64,000 nucleotides of DNA from the NCBI GenBank assembly GCA_964246745.1, contig CAXTRK010000006.1:71654-135653 (forward strand), written 5' to 3'. Position 1 is the first letter of the stretch. The number at the start of each line of letters is the position of its first letter. Source of the DNA: Lichenicoccus sp964246745. Its GTDB lineage: Bacteria > Pseudomonadota > Alphaproteobacteria > Acetobacterales > Acetobacteraceae. Shown one piece after another: positions 43,217 to 50,947 of this stretch. The notes beneath the pieces were generated by a model. The model did no database searches. It saw only the letters and a program-made list of their open reading frames with translations, and was not told the DNA's origin. The position numbers were made by a program, and so were the translations under genes.

Positions 43217-44818
43217 GTGAGTGATAAACAGATCAGGATGCAGCCGACACGGCGGCAGGTGCTGACACGCATTGGCGCGACCGCCGGCAGCGTCGCGATG
43301 TACCAAGCCATGACCCGGCTCGGCCATGCGGCCGGGACCGACTTCAGCAAGCCGCCGGATCTCGGCGGCGCCAAGCCTGGCACCACGGTGCTGGTGCTGG
43401 GAGCCGGCCTTGCCGGAATGCTGGCGGCCTATGAATTGCGGAAGGCTGGCTACAGCGTACGCGTGCTCGAATTCCAGAATCGTTCCGGCGGCCGCAATTT
43501 CAGCCTGCGCGGCGGCGACACGCTCACCGAACTTGGCGGCCACACCCAGAAGGTCGCGTTCGCCCCCGGCAACTACATCAATCCCGGTCCGTGGCGTATC
43601 CCCTATCACCATCAGGCGCTGCTGCATTACTGCAAGGCCTTCGGCGTGGCGCTCGAGCCGTTCATCGAAGTCAACCACAACACCCTTCTGCACAGCGGCG
43701 ACAGCTTCGGCGGCGCGCCGCAGCGCTACCGCGACATCATGGGCGACTTCACCGGCTACACCGCGGAGTTGCTGGCCAAGGCGGTCAACCAGCACAAGCT
43801 CGACCAGCCGGTCACGTCCGACGAGAAGCGCGACCTGCTCGAGGCGATGCAGATCTGGGGTGGACTCGACAAGAGCTACGCCTACGCCAAGGGGGAGAAG
43901 GCTTCGGCGCGGCGTGGCTATGCCAAGCAGCCTGGCGGCGGCCCGAATGGCGCGCCCACTCCGTCCGATCCGCTCTCGCGCGCGCAGATCATGCAATCCG
44001 GATTGTGGGTGTGGCTCGCCTTCAACATGAGCTACGACGTGCAGACCACGATGTTCCAGCCGGTCGGCGGCATGGACATGATCGGCAAGGGCTTCGCCAG
44101 GCATGTGGGCGACCTCGTCACCCACAATCTCGAAGTCAGGAAGATCGCTCAGGACCAGTCGGGCGTCACCGTCACCTATCTCGACCGCAATCATGGCGCA
44201 GCGCCCCGCGAGGCCAAGGCCGAGTACTGCGTCTGCACAATTCCGCTCTCGATCCTGAGCCAGCTCGACGTGCAGGTGAGCGGACCGATGCGTGCCGCGA
44301 TCGCGGCGGTGCCGTACGCCTCGTCGGTGAAGATCGGCCTCGAGTTCAAGCGTCGCTTCTGGGAACAGGATGAAGCGATCTATGGCGGCATCAGCTTTAC
44401 CGACCAGCCGATCAGCCAGGTCTCCTATCCGAGCACCGGCTATTTTTCAGACGGCCCCGCGGTGATGCTCGGCGGCTACATGTTCGGCGCCGCCGCCTAC
44501 GACTTCGCCGGCATGACTCCCGACGAGCGCGTCCAAGCCGCCCTCAAGCAGGGCGCTGTGCTGCACAAGCAATACCCTGCCGAATTCTCGAACGGTGTCG
44601 GCGTCGCCTGGAGCCGTATGCCCTGGACGCTGGGCTGCTGCGGCATGTGGAGCGAACAGGCCCGCAAGACGCACTACACGGCGTTGACCACCATGGACAA
44701 CCGGATTGTGCTGGCCGGCGAGCACGCCTCCTATGTCGGCTGCTGGCAGGAGGGGGCGCTGCTCTCCTCGCTGAGCGCCATCACCCAGCTTCACCAGCGC
44801 GCCGTGGGAGCCGCCTGA
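43217..44818 (+). CDS. Tat-exported flavin monoamine oxidase family protein
   Basis: 533 residues from a GTG at 43217, preceded by AGGAG. A twin-arginine signal is seen at the start (R12-R13 in PTRRQVLTRIGATAGSVAMY). The FAD Rossmann motif VLVLGAGLAGMLAAYELRKA lies at about 58-77 with RSGGR at 89-93. The C-terminal FAD/substrate block is IVLAGEHASYVGCWQEGALL. Nicotine oxidoreductase NicA2 belongs to this fold, is Tat-exported and passes electrons to a cytochrome c. The next gene encodes exactly such a cytochrome, so it may act as a dehydrogenase rather than an oxidase; substrate unknown. Confidence 0.88.
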   Translation: MSDKQIRMQPTRRQVLTRIGATAGSVAMYQAMTRLGHAAGTDFSKPPDLGGAKPGTTVLVLGAGLAGMLAAYELRKAGYSVRVLEFQNRSGGRNFSLRGGDTLTELGGHTQKVAFAPGNYINPGPWRIPYHHQALLHYCKAFGVALEPFIEVNHNTLLHSGDSFGGAPQRYRDIMGDFTGYTAELLAKAVNQHKLDQPVTSDEKRDLLEAMQIWGGLDKSYAYAKGEKASARRGYAKQPGGGPNGAPTPSDPLSRAQIMQSGLWVWLAFNMSYDVQTTMFQPVGGMDMIGKGFARHVGDLVTHNLEVRKIAQDQSGVTVTYLDRNHGAAPREAKAEYCVCTIPLSILSQLDVQVSGPMRAAIAAVPYASSVKIGLEFKRRFWEQDEAIYGGISFTDQPISQVSYPSTGYFSDGPAVMLGGYMFGAAAYDFAGMTPDERVQAALKQGAVLHKQYPAEFSNGVGVAWSRMPWTLGCCGMWSEQARKTHYTALTTMDNRIVLAGEHASYVGCWQEGALLSSLSAITQLHQRAVGAA

Positions 44819-45252
44819 TGCGAGCGATGATGACGCGGGCGCCGGGCCGCGCAGCGTTCGGCGCAGCTCTCGTCGGCCTCTTCGCCGTGCAGGCGCATGC
44901 CGACTCCGCCTCGACCGTCGCCAATGGCGCGATCGCCGTCGGTAGCGGTGCTGCGGTCTATCAGCATGTCTGCCAGGGCTGCCATATGGCCAACGGCCGT
45001 GGCGCGATGGGCGCCGGCGCCGGCTTTCCGTCGTTCGCCGGCAACCAGAAACTCGCGAGTTCCGGCTATCCGATCTACGTGGTGCTGAACGGCATGGGCG
45101 GCATGCCCTGGTTTGACGGCGCGCTGAGCGACGCCCAGATCGCCGGCGCGGTGAACTACATACGCACGCATTTCGGCAACCATTACGGCAGCGCGGTGAC
45201 CCCGGCCGACGTCGCCGCCGTGGCTGGCCCGGCCCCGATCATGGAGCGCTGA
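44818..45252 (+). CDS. Periplasmic c-type cytochrome
   Basis: 144 residues. The signal peptide (AAFGAALVGLFAVQAHA) is followed by one heme c site, C52-QG-C55-H56, in YQHVCQGCHMANGRG; Met96 in NGMGGMPWF is the likely sixth ligand. The fold is a class I monoheme cytochrome. The ATG overlaps the stop of the amine oxidase (ATGA), so the two are made together. It is the likely electron acceptor for that flavoenzyme, by analogy with CycN and NicA2. Confidence 0.9.
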   Translation: MRAMMTRAPGRAAFGAALVGLFAVQAHADSASTVANGAIAVGSGAAVYQHVCQGCHMANGRGAMGAGAGFPSFAGNQKLASSGYPIYVVLNGMGGMPWFDGALSDAQIAGAVNYIRTHFGNHYGSAVTPADVAAVAGPAPIMER

Positions 45253-45255
45253 CGC

Positions 45256-45750
45256 ATGAAGACTCTTCTTGGGGCGGCGTCGTTCGCGGTGCTGGCACTC
45301 GTCTGCCGACCCGCCACCGCCGCGGACCCCATCGTCCGGCACAACGTGCCGAGTTTTCCGATCGCCTCCAGCATCGAGGTGCCGCCCGGCTACAGCACGA
45401 TCTATGTCTCCGGCATCGGCCCGGAGATTGCCGACACGTCCGCCAAGCCGATGACGCTTGCCGCCTACGGCGACACCGAGACGCAGACGATGAGCGCGCT
45501 GGACAGGATCAAGAGCACGCTCGCCAAGCTGCGTCTCTCCATGGGCGACGTGGTGCAGATGCACGTGTACATGGCCGCCGACCCCAAGCTTGGGCACATG
45601 GATTTCAAGGGGCTGATGGCGGCCTATACCAAGTTCTTCGGCACGCGGGATCAGCCCGATCTGCCGACACGCGCCGCCTTCCAGGTGGCGGCACTCGCCA
45701 ATCCCGGCTGGCTCGTCGAGATCGAGGTGGTGGCGGTCCGCAAGCCCTAA
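45256..45750 (+). CDS. Secreted RidA-family enamine/imine deaminase
   Basis: 164 residues with a signal peptide (TLLGAASFAVLALVCRPATA) and a YjgF/RidA domain (IYVSGIGPEIAD; MGDVVQMHVYM; FFGTRDQPDLPTRAAFQVAAL; WLVEIEVVAV). The Arg in LPTRAAF and the Glu in VEIE match the residues used by archetypal RidA to hydrolyse imines. It lies 3 bp after the cytochrome gene. Secreted RidA behind an amine dehydrogenase suggests hydrolysis of the imine product in the periplasm. Confidence 0.87.
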   Translation: MKTLLGAASFAVLALVCRPATAADPIVRHNVPSFPIASSIEVPPGYSTIYVSGIGPEIADTSAKPMTLAAYGDTETQTMSALDRIKSTLAKLRLSMGDVVQMHVYMAADPKLGHMDFKGLMAAYTKFFGTRDQPDLPTRAAFQVAALANPGWLVEIEVVAVRKP

Positions 45751-45863
45751 GCGACGCTTTCGTCTCGCTCCAACGATCATGGCCTCGGCCGCGGCGCCCG
45801 GTTAGAGCTACGCATCCGCCGAGATGCATCTCACGGCGCAACCGAGAAGAGGCGGGATCGGCC

Positions 45864-47147
45864 GTGATCTCCGACGACACGTGGCTGCTTATCCTGTGCG
45901 TCTTCGGCCTCCTGGTCGTTCTCGGCTCCAGCTCCGGAGTGATCAAGGAGCGGCTTTGGGTGTCGGAGCCACTCGCCTGCGCGCTGGCCGGGGTCGCCAT
46001 CGGCCCGATCGGGCTGGGGCTGTTTCGGCTTGATCCCGCGACGAGCCCGCTTGACGCCGCGATCCTGCGCGAGGCCGCGCGGTTCACCTTGGCCATCGCG
46101 GTGACCGGCGCGGCGATGCGCCTGCCGGCCTATTGGCTGCGTCAGAACTGGCTGCGGCTCGGTGTGGCACTCGGTCCGGGAATGCTGCTGATGTGGGGGG
46201 CGGGGACGCTGGTCACGGCCGCCGCCTTCCCGCTTCCGGTTTTGTCCTGTCTGCTGCTCGGCGCCGCCATCGCGCCCACCGATCCTGTGCTGTCCGCGCC
46301 GGTGCTCTCTGGCAGGCTTGCCGCGCGCGCGGTGCCGGCCGGATTGCGCAACGCGATGACGGCGGAGAGCGCCATCAACGATGGTCTTGGCCTGCCGCTC
46401 GTCATGCTGCCGATCCTGCTGCTGTCGCACGCGCCGAGACAGGCAGGTCTCGACTGGCTGGTCCATGTGGTGCTGTGGGAGATCGGCGGCGCCGTCGCGG
46501 TCGGCGCTGCCGCGGGGTGGCTCACCGCGAAATGCCTCGGCTGGGCTCGCGAGCGGCCTGACGCCGAGGATACCTCGCTGTTGACGGTGACGATCGCGCT
46601 CGCGCTGGCCACCACGGCCGGCATACGCCTGCTGGGCGCGGACGAGATCCTGGGCGCTTTCGTCGCCGGCGCCGTGCTCAACAACAGCCACCATGCGGCG
46701 CAGCAGGAGGAGCAGCATGAGCGCTTCAGCGAGGCGCTTACCCGCTTCTTTGATCTTCCGATCATGATCGTGTTTGGCGCCGCGATCCCCTGGTCGGCCT
46801 GGATCGGTTTCGGCTGGAGCGGCGCCGCGTTCGCGCTGGGCATCCTGCTCCTGCGTCGCATTCCGGCCTGGTTGCTGCTTGGCCGGCTGATGCCGTGGAC
46901 ACGGCCGACCCGGAGCGCCCTCTTCGCCGGCTGGTTCGGGCCGATCGGCGCCGCCGCCTTGTTTTATGCCATGCAGATCCAACAGCAGACCGGATCATCG
47001 CTGCTCTGGCCCGGCATCAGCCTCGCTGTCGGCGCGTCCGTGCTGGCGCACGGAATGTCGAGCACGCCGCTGACACACATCTTCGGACGGCGCGCCGCAG
47101 CCTCGGACGCCGAGCAGCACGGAGTCTTCCCGAGGCGGATAGGCTGA
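45864..47147 (+). CDS. Cation:proton antiporter, CPA1/NhaP-like
   Basis: 427 residues from a GTG at 45864. About 12 transmembrane helices are seen. The ion-binding region includes GAAIAPTDPVLSAPVLSG and the ND motif in AMTAESAINDGLGLP, followed by GADEILGAFVAGAVL. This is the pattern of Na+/H+ (or K+/H+) exchangers. No regulatory TrkA domain follows. Stand-alone gene; SD weak. Confidence 0.88.
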   Translation: MISDDTWLLILCVFGLLVVLGSSSGVIKERLWVSEPLACALAGVAIGPIGLGLFRLDPATSPLDAAILREAARFTLAIAVTGAAMRLPAYWLRQNWLRLGVALGPGMLLMWGAGTLVTAAAFPLPVLSCLLLGAAIAPTDPVLSAPVLSGRLAARAVPAGLRNAMTAESAINDGLGLPLVMLPILLLSHAPRQAGLDWLVHVVLWEIGGAVAVGAAAGWLTAKCLGWARERPDAEDTSLLTVTIALALATTAGIRLLGADEILGAFVAGAVLNNSHHAAQQEEQHERFSEALTRFFDLPIMIVFGAAIPWSAWIGFGWSGAAFALGILLLRRIPAWLLLGRLMPWTRPTRSALFAGWFGPIGAAALFYAMQIQQQTGSSLLWPGISLAVGASVLAHGMSSTPLTHIFGRRAAASDAEQHGVFPRRIG

Positions 47148-47199
47148 CGTCCTGAGTGCCCGACCGTCTGACAAGCTACGCTCTCGTGGACGCGACGGA

Positions 47200-47937
47200 T
47201 CACAGGCTCATGCCGCCGTCGATGATGAGGTCGGCGCCGGTCATGAAGCGTGCCTCGTCCGAGGCGAGCAGCAGCGCGGCCTCGGCGATCTCCGACGCCT
47301 CCCCCAGCCTGCCCATGGGCTGACGCGCGACGAACGCCTTGCGCGCGGCAAACTCGTCGCCGGTGGCGGCGAGGCGATCCTTGAGCGAAGGCGTGTCGAT
47401 CGTTCCGGGCGATATCGAGTTGCATCGGACGCCCGTCGTCACGGTGTCGCGCGCGACCGACTTGGTCAGGCCGATCACCGCCGCCTTGGTCGTGCCATAG
47501 GCGAAGCGGTCCGGCACGCCCTTGGTCGAGGAGGCGACAGAGGCAATGTTGATGATCGAGCCTGCGCCTCGCTCAATCATGGCCGGCAGGAAGGCGCGGA
47601 TGGTGTTGAACATGGTGGCCACGTTGATCGCGAAGGATTGGTCGAGCGTCTCGCGCGTGCACTCCAGCACGGTGCCGTTCGCAACCCAGCCGACGCAGTT
47701 CACCAGCACGCCTGCGTGCCGCCAACGTCTCGCCGCTGCAGTGACCGCGTCGGCGTCGGTCACGTCAAGGGTGAGGATTTCGATGCGGCCGGATAGCGGT
47801 CCGGCGAGGGAAGGGCTTTGCCGGTCGGCCGCTATGACATGGGCGCCCTCACGCGCGAACGCGAGGGCGACGCTCCGTCCGATCCCTTGCGCGGCGCCGG
47901 TGACGAACGCCGTCTTGCCTGCGAGCCTGCCGGTCAT
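47200..47937 (-). CDS. SDR-family NAD(P)-dependent oxidoreductase
   Basis: 245 residues. The cofactor motif TGAAQGIGRS near residue 14, the catalytic Ser in IINIASVASS, and YGTTKAAV with the Tyr-x3-Lys pair make this a classical SDR. The N-terminal stretch resembles the BDH2/DHRS6 and 2-keto-3-deoxy-L-fuconate dehydrogenase group; substrate unknown. Its ATG lies 5 bp after the truncated antitoxin stop, exactly where the RES toxin begins in the intact copy; the first bases around the start (TGAAGGCA) match the toxin start. Confidence 0.85.
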   Translation of the reverse strand: MTGRLAGKTAFVTGAAQGIGRSVALAFAREGAHVIAADRQSPSLAGPLSGRIEILTLDVTDADAVTAAARRWRHAGVLVNCVGWVANGTVLECTRETLDQSFAINVATMFNTIRAFLPAMIERGAGSIINIASVASSTKGVPDRFAYGTTKAAVIGLTKSVARDTVTTGVRCNSISPGTIDTPSLKDRLAATGDEFAARKAFVARQPMGRLGEASEIAEAALLLASDEARFMTGADLIIDGGMSL

Positions 47938-47942
47938 TGCCT

Positions 47943-48176
47943 TCAGGCCACCGCGCCGGCTTGCAGGCGGCCGAGGATGGCTTCGACGACCGGCCGTCCG
48001 AGTTCGTTTTCAAGCACGATGCGGAACGCGAACTTGGTGTCGGACGGGGCGATGGCCTGGGCGACACGGTCCAGCGAGTGTAGCGGCAGACCGTCCTCGA
48101 CCGCCGAGATCAGCGGCAGCGGACCGGGATGCCTGATCCCCAGCATGTCAAGCACGGGGTCGGCGATCGCCAACAT
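47943..48176 (-). pseudogene. Truncated Xre/MbcA/ParS-type antitoxin (copy A)
   Basis: 77 codons from ATG 48176. It is nearly identical to the antitoxin at 52898-53344 at both ends but lacks 213 bp (71 codons) from the middle. The deletion joins at GCACGA (48014-48019), which occurs at both edges of the missing segment in the full copy. The frame is kept. The lost part is most of the C-terminal toxin-binding (DUF2384) domain, so it probably cannot neutralise a toxin. It keeps the N-terminal region and its promoter/operator and could still be expressed. Confidence 0.85.
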
Positions 48177-48192
48177 GATTGTTCTCCGCCAG

Positions 48193-48238
48193 GTCTCGTC
48201 TGAGACATAGAATATGCTCACGCGGGATTTACGGTCAA
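48193..48238 (-). promoter_or_regulatory. Promoter and palindromic operator of truncated antitoxin
   Basis: On the minus strand TTGACC (48233-48238) and TATTCT (48209-48214) are 18 bp apart. A perfect inverted repeat GTCTC-N4-GAGAC at 48193-48206 lies between the -10 and the ATG. The same elements occur at 53361-53406 upstream of the intact copy. The stop codon of the MFS gene (48235-48237) lies inside the -35 region. Confidence 0.6.
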
Positions 48239-49683
48239 GCGCGACCTCGGGTCACGCCGGGACCGGTCGCGGGAGAGCGAGACACGGGGACTGCGTAGGG
48301 AACCAGCCAGGGTAGCCGGAGGGTGGCGAGGAATAGCAGCGCGTGCAGGGCGCAGAGCAGACTGAACGTTGCGATGAAGGCGCCGGACGTCGACGCGAGA
48401 CCCGCCGCCGACAGGCGCCACCCTAGAAAGGCCGCGCAGAGCGTCGTCAATGTCGGGCCGCCGAGGCGCTGGACGATGTTCATGGCGGTCGTCGCCATCG
48501 GCAGGTCCTGGCGCGCCACTGACGCATAGCCCGAGGTGATCGACGGAATGCCGATGGCGCTGACTCCGACGCCTCGAATAAACAGGCTTGCGGCCAGAAC
48601 GCTGACAATAAGGCCGTGCCGGGCCAACAAGACGAGCGGCAGGGTTCCGGCCAGGGCCAGCAGCGCACCACAGGCGGCGAGCTTGCGGATGCCGAACCGC
48701 TTGGTGAGACGGCCCATGAAGGGGTAGGTGCACATCATGCCGAGCCCTAGCGGCGCCAGCAGCCAGCCGGTGCGGCTTGGCGACAGGCCGCAGGAGCGGA
48801 CCAGATAGATCGGAATCAGCATCTGGCCGGCGAAGGTAATGCCGTTGAGCATGAACATGGCCGCGATCGACGCGGAGAACACGCGGCCCTTGAGCAGCCG
48901 GAGGTCGATCAACGCGGCGCAGCCCTTGGCCCGTGCGCTACGATAGAACAGCGCGAACATGACAATGGAGACAGCCAGGGCTGCGAGACCGATCCGCTCA
49001 CCCCAGTGGTCCGAACCATAGAGGAACAGCACCAGCCCTGGCGACAGCAGAGCCAACCCGACCAGGTCGAGGCCGCGCGGCCGCGTCTCCTCCCGATCGT
49101 TGGGCAGGAAGGCCGCCGCCAGCGCAAGCGCGAGGACGCCGACTGGCAGGTTGATAAGGAAAAGCCATCGCCAGGATGCGAACTGGAGGATGGCGCCGGC
49201 GATAACCGGACCGAGGAGCGGCGCCAGCAGGACCGGCAGGGCGGCGACGGCGACCACCTGCGCCATCTGTTTGCCGGCGGCGCGGGCGATCATCATCTGC
49301 GCCATCGGTGCGAGCAGTCCGCCGCTCATGCCCTGGAGGATACGGAAGCCAATCAACGACTCCGCGGACCATGCCACGCCGCACAGCGCCGAGGCGAGGG
49401 TGAAGGCGGAGAAGCACCAGAGATACAGGGCCTTGGCGCCGATGCGATCGACGAGCCAGCCGTTCAGCGGGAGCGTCAGCGCAAGCGCCAGCAGATATCC
49501 GCTCGTCACCCACTGGATCGCCGAAAGACTGACGCGCAGATCGGCGGCAAGGCTGGCGAGCGACACATTGACGACGGTGGCGTCGAGTTGCGCCATGAAG
49601 GAGCCAATGGCGGCGACGCAAACCACTTTCCAGACGCCAGGAGCAAGCCGGTCGGCTTGACCGACAGCAGCGGACGAAGTCAT
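48235..49683 (-). CDS. MFS drug transporter, DHA2 (EmrB/QacA) type
   Basis: 482 residues with about 14 transmembrane helices. Signature segments: FMAQLDATVVNVSLASLAADL (motif D1), WLVDRIGAKALYLWCF (motif A), RILQGMSGGLLAPMAQMMIA (motif B) and PVLLAPLLGPVIAGAIL (motif C). These drug/proton antiporters export hydrophobic toxicants. It overlaps the isochorismatase-like gene by 4 bp and is the last gene of the MarR-controlled operon. The final few codons (TRGRA) lie in the repeat shared with 53403-53425. Confidence 0.9.
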   Translation of the reverse strand: MTSSAAVGQADRLAPGVWKVVCVAAIGSFMAQLDATVVNVSLASLAADLRVSLSAIQWVTSGYLLALALTLPLNGWLVDRIGAKALYLWCFSAFTLASALCGVAWSAESLIGFRILQGMSGGLLAPMAQMMIARAAGKQMAQVVAVAALPVLLAPLLGPVIAGAILQFASWRWLFLINLPVGVLALALAAAFLPNDREETRPRGLDLVGLALLSPGLVLFLYGSDHWGERIGLAALAVSIVMFALFYRSARAKGCAALIDLRLLKGRVFSASIAAMFMLNGITFAGQMLIPIYLVRSCGLSPSRTGWLLAPLGLGMMCTYPFMGRLTKRFGIRKLAACGALLALAGTLPLVLLARHGLIVSVLAASLFIRGVGVSAIGIPSITSGYASVARQDLPMATTAMNIVQRLGGPTLTTLCAAFLGWRLSAAGLASTSGAFIATFSLLCALHALLFLATLRLPWLVPYAVPVSRSPATGPGVTRGRA

Positions 49684-50237
49684 GCGCGATCGAGCAGGCC
49701 CGCGATCTCCCGGGCAGACCCGGTTTCGCCCAACCGCGGAAATATCCGGGTGAGGCTGTTGTCGTGCGCCTCAAGGCTCAGGTCGGTCATCGCGTCGCGT
49801 GCGAGGGTGACGTTGAACCCCAGTTCATAGGCATGGCGGGCGGTCGACTCCACGCCCATGCTGGTGGCGATGCCGGCGAGCACCATCTGGGTGACGCCAA
49901 GCGCCTTCAGCCGGGCCTCGAGGTCGGTGTTGGTGAAGGCGCCCCACGTCTTCTTGGTCACCAGCAGGTCGTCAGCCTGCGCGTTCAGTTCGGGCACCAG
50001 ATCGGCCCAATCCGCCGGCAGGCCTTCGAGGCTGTGGCTTTGTTCCGTCCGGCCCGGTGCAACGCCGGTGGCGTTGACCAGCACGACCGGCAAACCGCGA
50101 CGCCGGAACGCTTCGGTCAGAACGGTGGCGGAGGCGAGGACGCCGCCGATGGGATGGACGGTGGGCAAGCCGACGATGCCCTTCTGCAGGTCGATGACGA
50201 TGAGCGCGGTCTTCGGGTCAAGGGTCGTGACGGTCAT
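49680..50237 (-). CDS. Isochorismatase-like hydrolase lacking the catalytic Cys
   Basis: 185 residues. The fold is clear: ALIVIDLQKGI with the Asp, TKKTWGAFTNTDLE with the Lys, and VLAGIATSMGVESTARHAYE. In cysteine hydrolases of this superfamily the last block reads GVATxxCVESTAR; here the Cys position is Gly, a variant seen in homologues that sit next to MarR and MFS genes. It may therefore not act as an amidohydrolase by the usual mechanism. Second gene of the operon, overlapping the MFS start by 4 bp. Confidence 0.85.
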   Translation of the reverse strand: MTVTTLDPKTALIVIDLQKGIVGLPTVHPIGGVLASATVLTEAFRRRGLPVVLVNATGVAPGRTEQSHSLEGLPADWADLVPELNAQADDLLVTKKTWGAFTNTDLEARLKALGVTQMVLAGIATSMGVESTARHAYELGFNVTLARDAMTDLSLEAHDNSLTRIFPRLGETGSAREIAGLLDRA

Positions 50238-50255
50238 GGCTGAGCCTTGTGATTG

Positions 50256-50708
50256 CTAGGAGTCGAGGAGGCGCTTGAGGAGTTCCACGGCGCCGGCGAG
50301 CTGGCGCTGTTCCTGCGCGGTCAGCCGCGCCTGCAAGGTGCGAAGCAGCCAGTCCTGCCGAGCCGATCGAGCAGCACTCACCCAATCGCGAAAATGATCG
50401 GTGAGCGAGACGATGGTCTGGCGCCCGTCCGCAGGGTCGGGTGCGCCCACCACGTATCCGGCTGCCTCAAGGGCGGCGATGATCGCACCCATCGATTGCG
50501 GCCGCATGGAATCCGCCCGCGCCAGCGCGCTCCCGGTGGTGGGCCCGTCGCGCTCCAGCCGCAGGAGCACGGACTTTTGGGCCGAAGTCAGGTCGCCGAC
50601 GTCGCCCTGCTCACGCAGGCGCCGGCTGAGCGCGCCGGTCACGATGCGGAGCTCCGCGGCCAGGGCGGAGGCGCCAGCGCTTTCAGACTCGGGTAGTTCT
50701 GACCTCAT
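50256..50708 (-). CDS. MarR-family transcriptional regulator
   Basis: 150 residues with a winged-helix domain (LTSAQKSVLLRLERDG, TGSALARADSMRPQSMGAII, AALEAAGYVVGAPDPADGRQ). The DPxDxR wing is intact. First gene of the operon with isochorismatase-like and MFS genes. A long inverted repeat 15 bp upstream of its start is the obvious autoregulatory operator. Confidence 0.9.
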   Translation of the reverse strand: MRSELPESESAGASALAAELRIVTGALSRRLREQGDVGDLTSAQKSVLLRLERDGPTTGSALARADSMRPQSMGAIIAALEAAGYVVGAPDPADGRQTIVSLTDHFRDWVSAARSARQDWLLRTLQARLTAQEQRQLAGAVELLKRLLDS

Positions 50709-50722
50709 CCAACGACCATGCC

Positions 50723-50760
50723 ATATATGAAGGAGACCTACAAAGGTTTCCTTTATATAT
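50723..50760 (-). promoter_or_regulatory. 38 bp near-perfect inverted repeat, probable MarR operator
   Basis: Arms at 50723-50739 and 50744-50760 match in 15 of 17 positions around an ACAA spacer. The core arm is AAGGAGACCT. The AT-rich outer ends (ATATAT) could supply a -10. It sits 15-52 bp upstream of the marR ATG, where autorepressing MarR proteins bind. Confidence 0.8.
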
Positions 50761-50947
50761 CGGACCGTCCGAAAGAGGCCAACTTTAGACTATCCGCTTC
50801 CGCGCGCGAATGAGGGGAGCGGACGCGCATGTTCACCACGGTGTTCGGGATAAACCGTCCCGGGGGAAGTCGCGGAGCACCTGCCTCAGCACGTCCACGT
50901 TCCTCATGTCGCCTGACAGCGAGCGATCTGGTCGCTGTCACCTTTCA

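Noticed and set aside
41803..45750. Naming the flavoenzyme operon as a nicotine-degradation cluster
   Set aside because: Only the electron-transfer logic resembles NicA2/CycN. No other nicotine pathway genes are present and substrate residues cannot be judged here.
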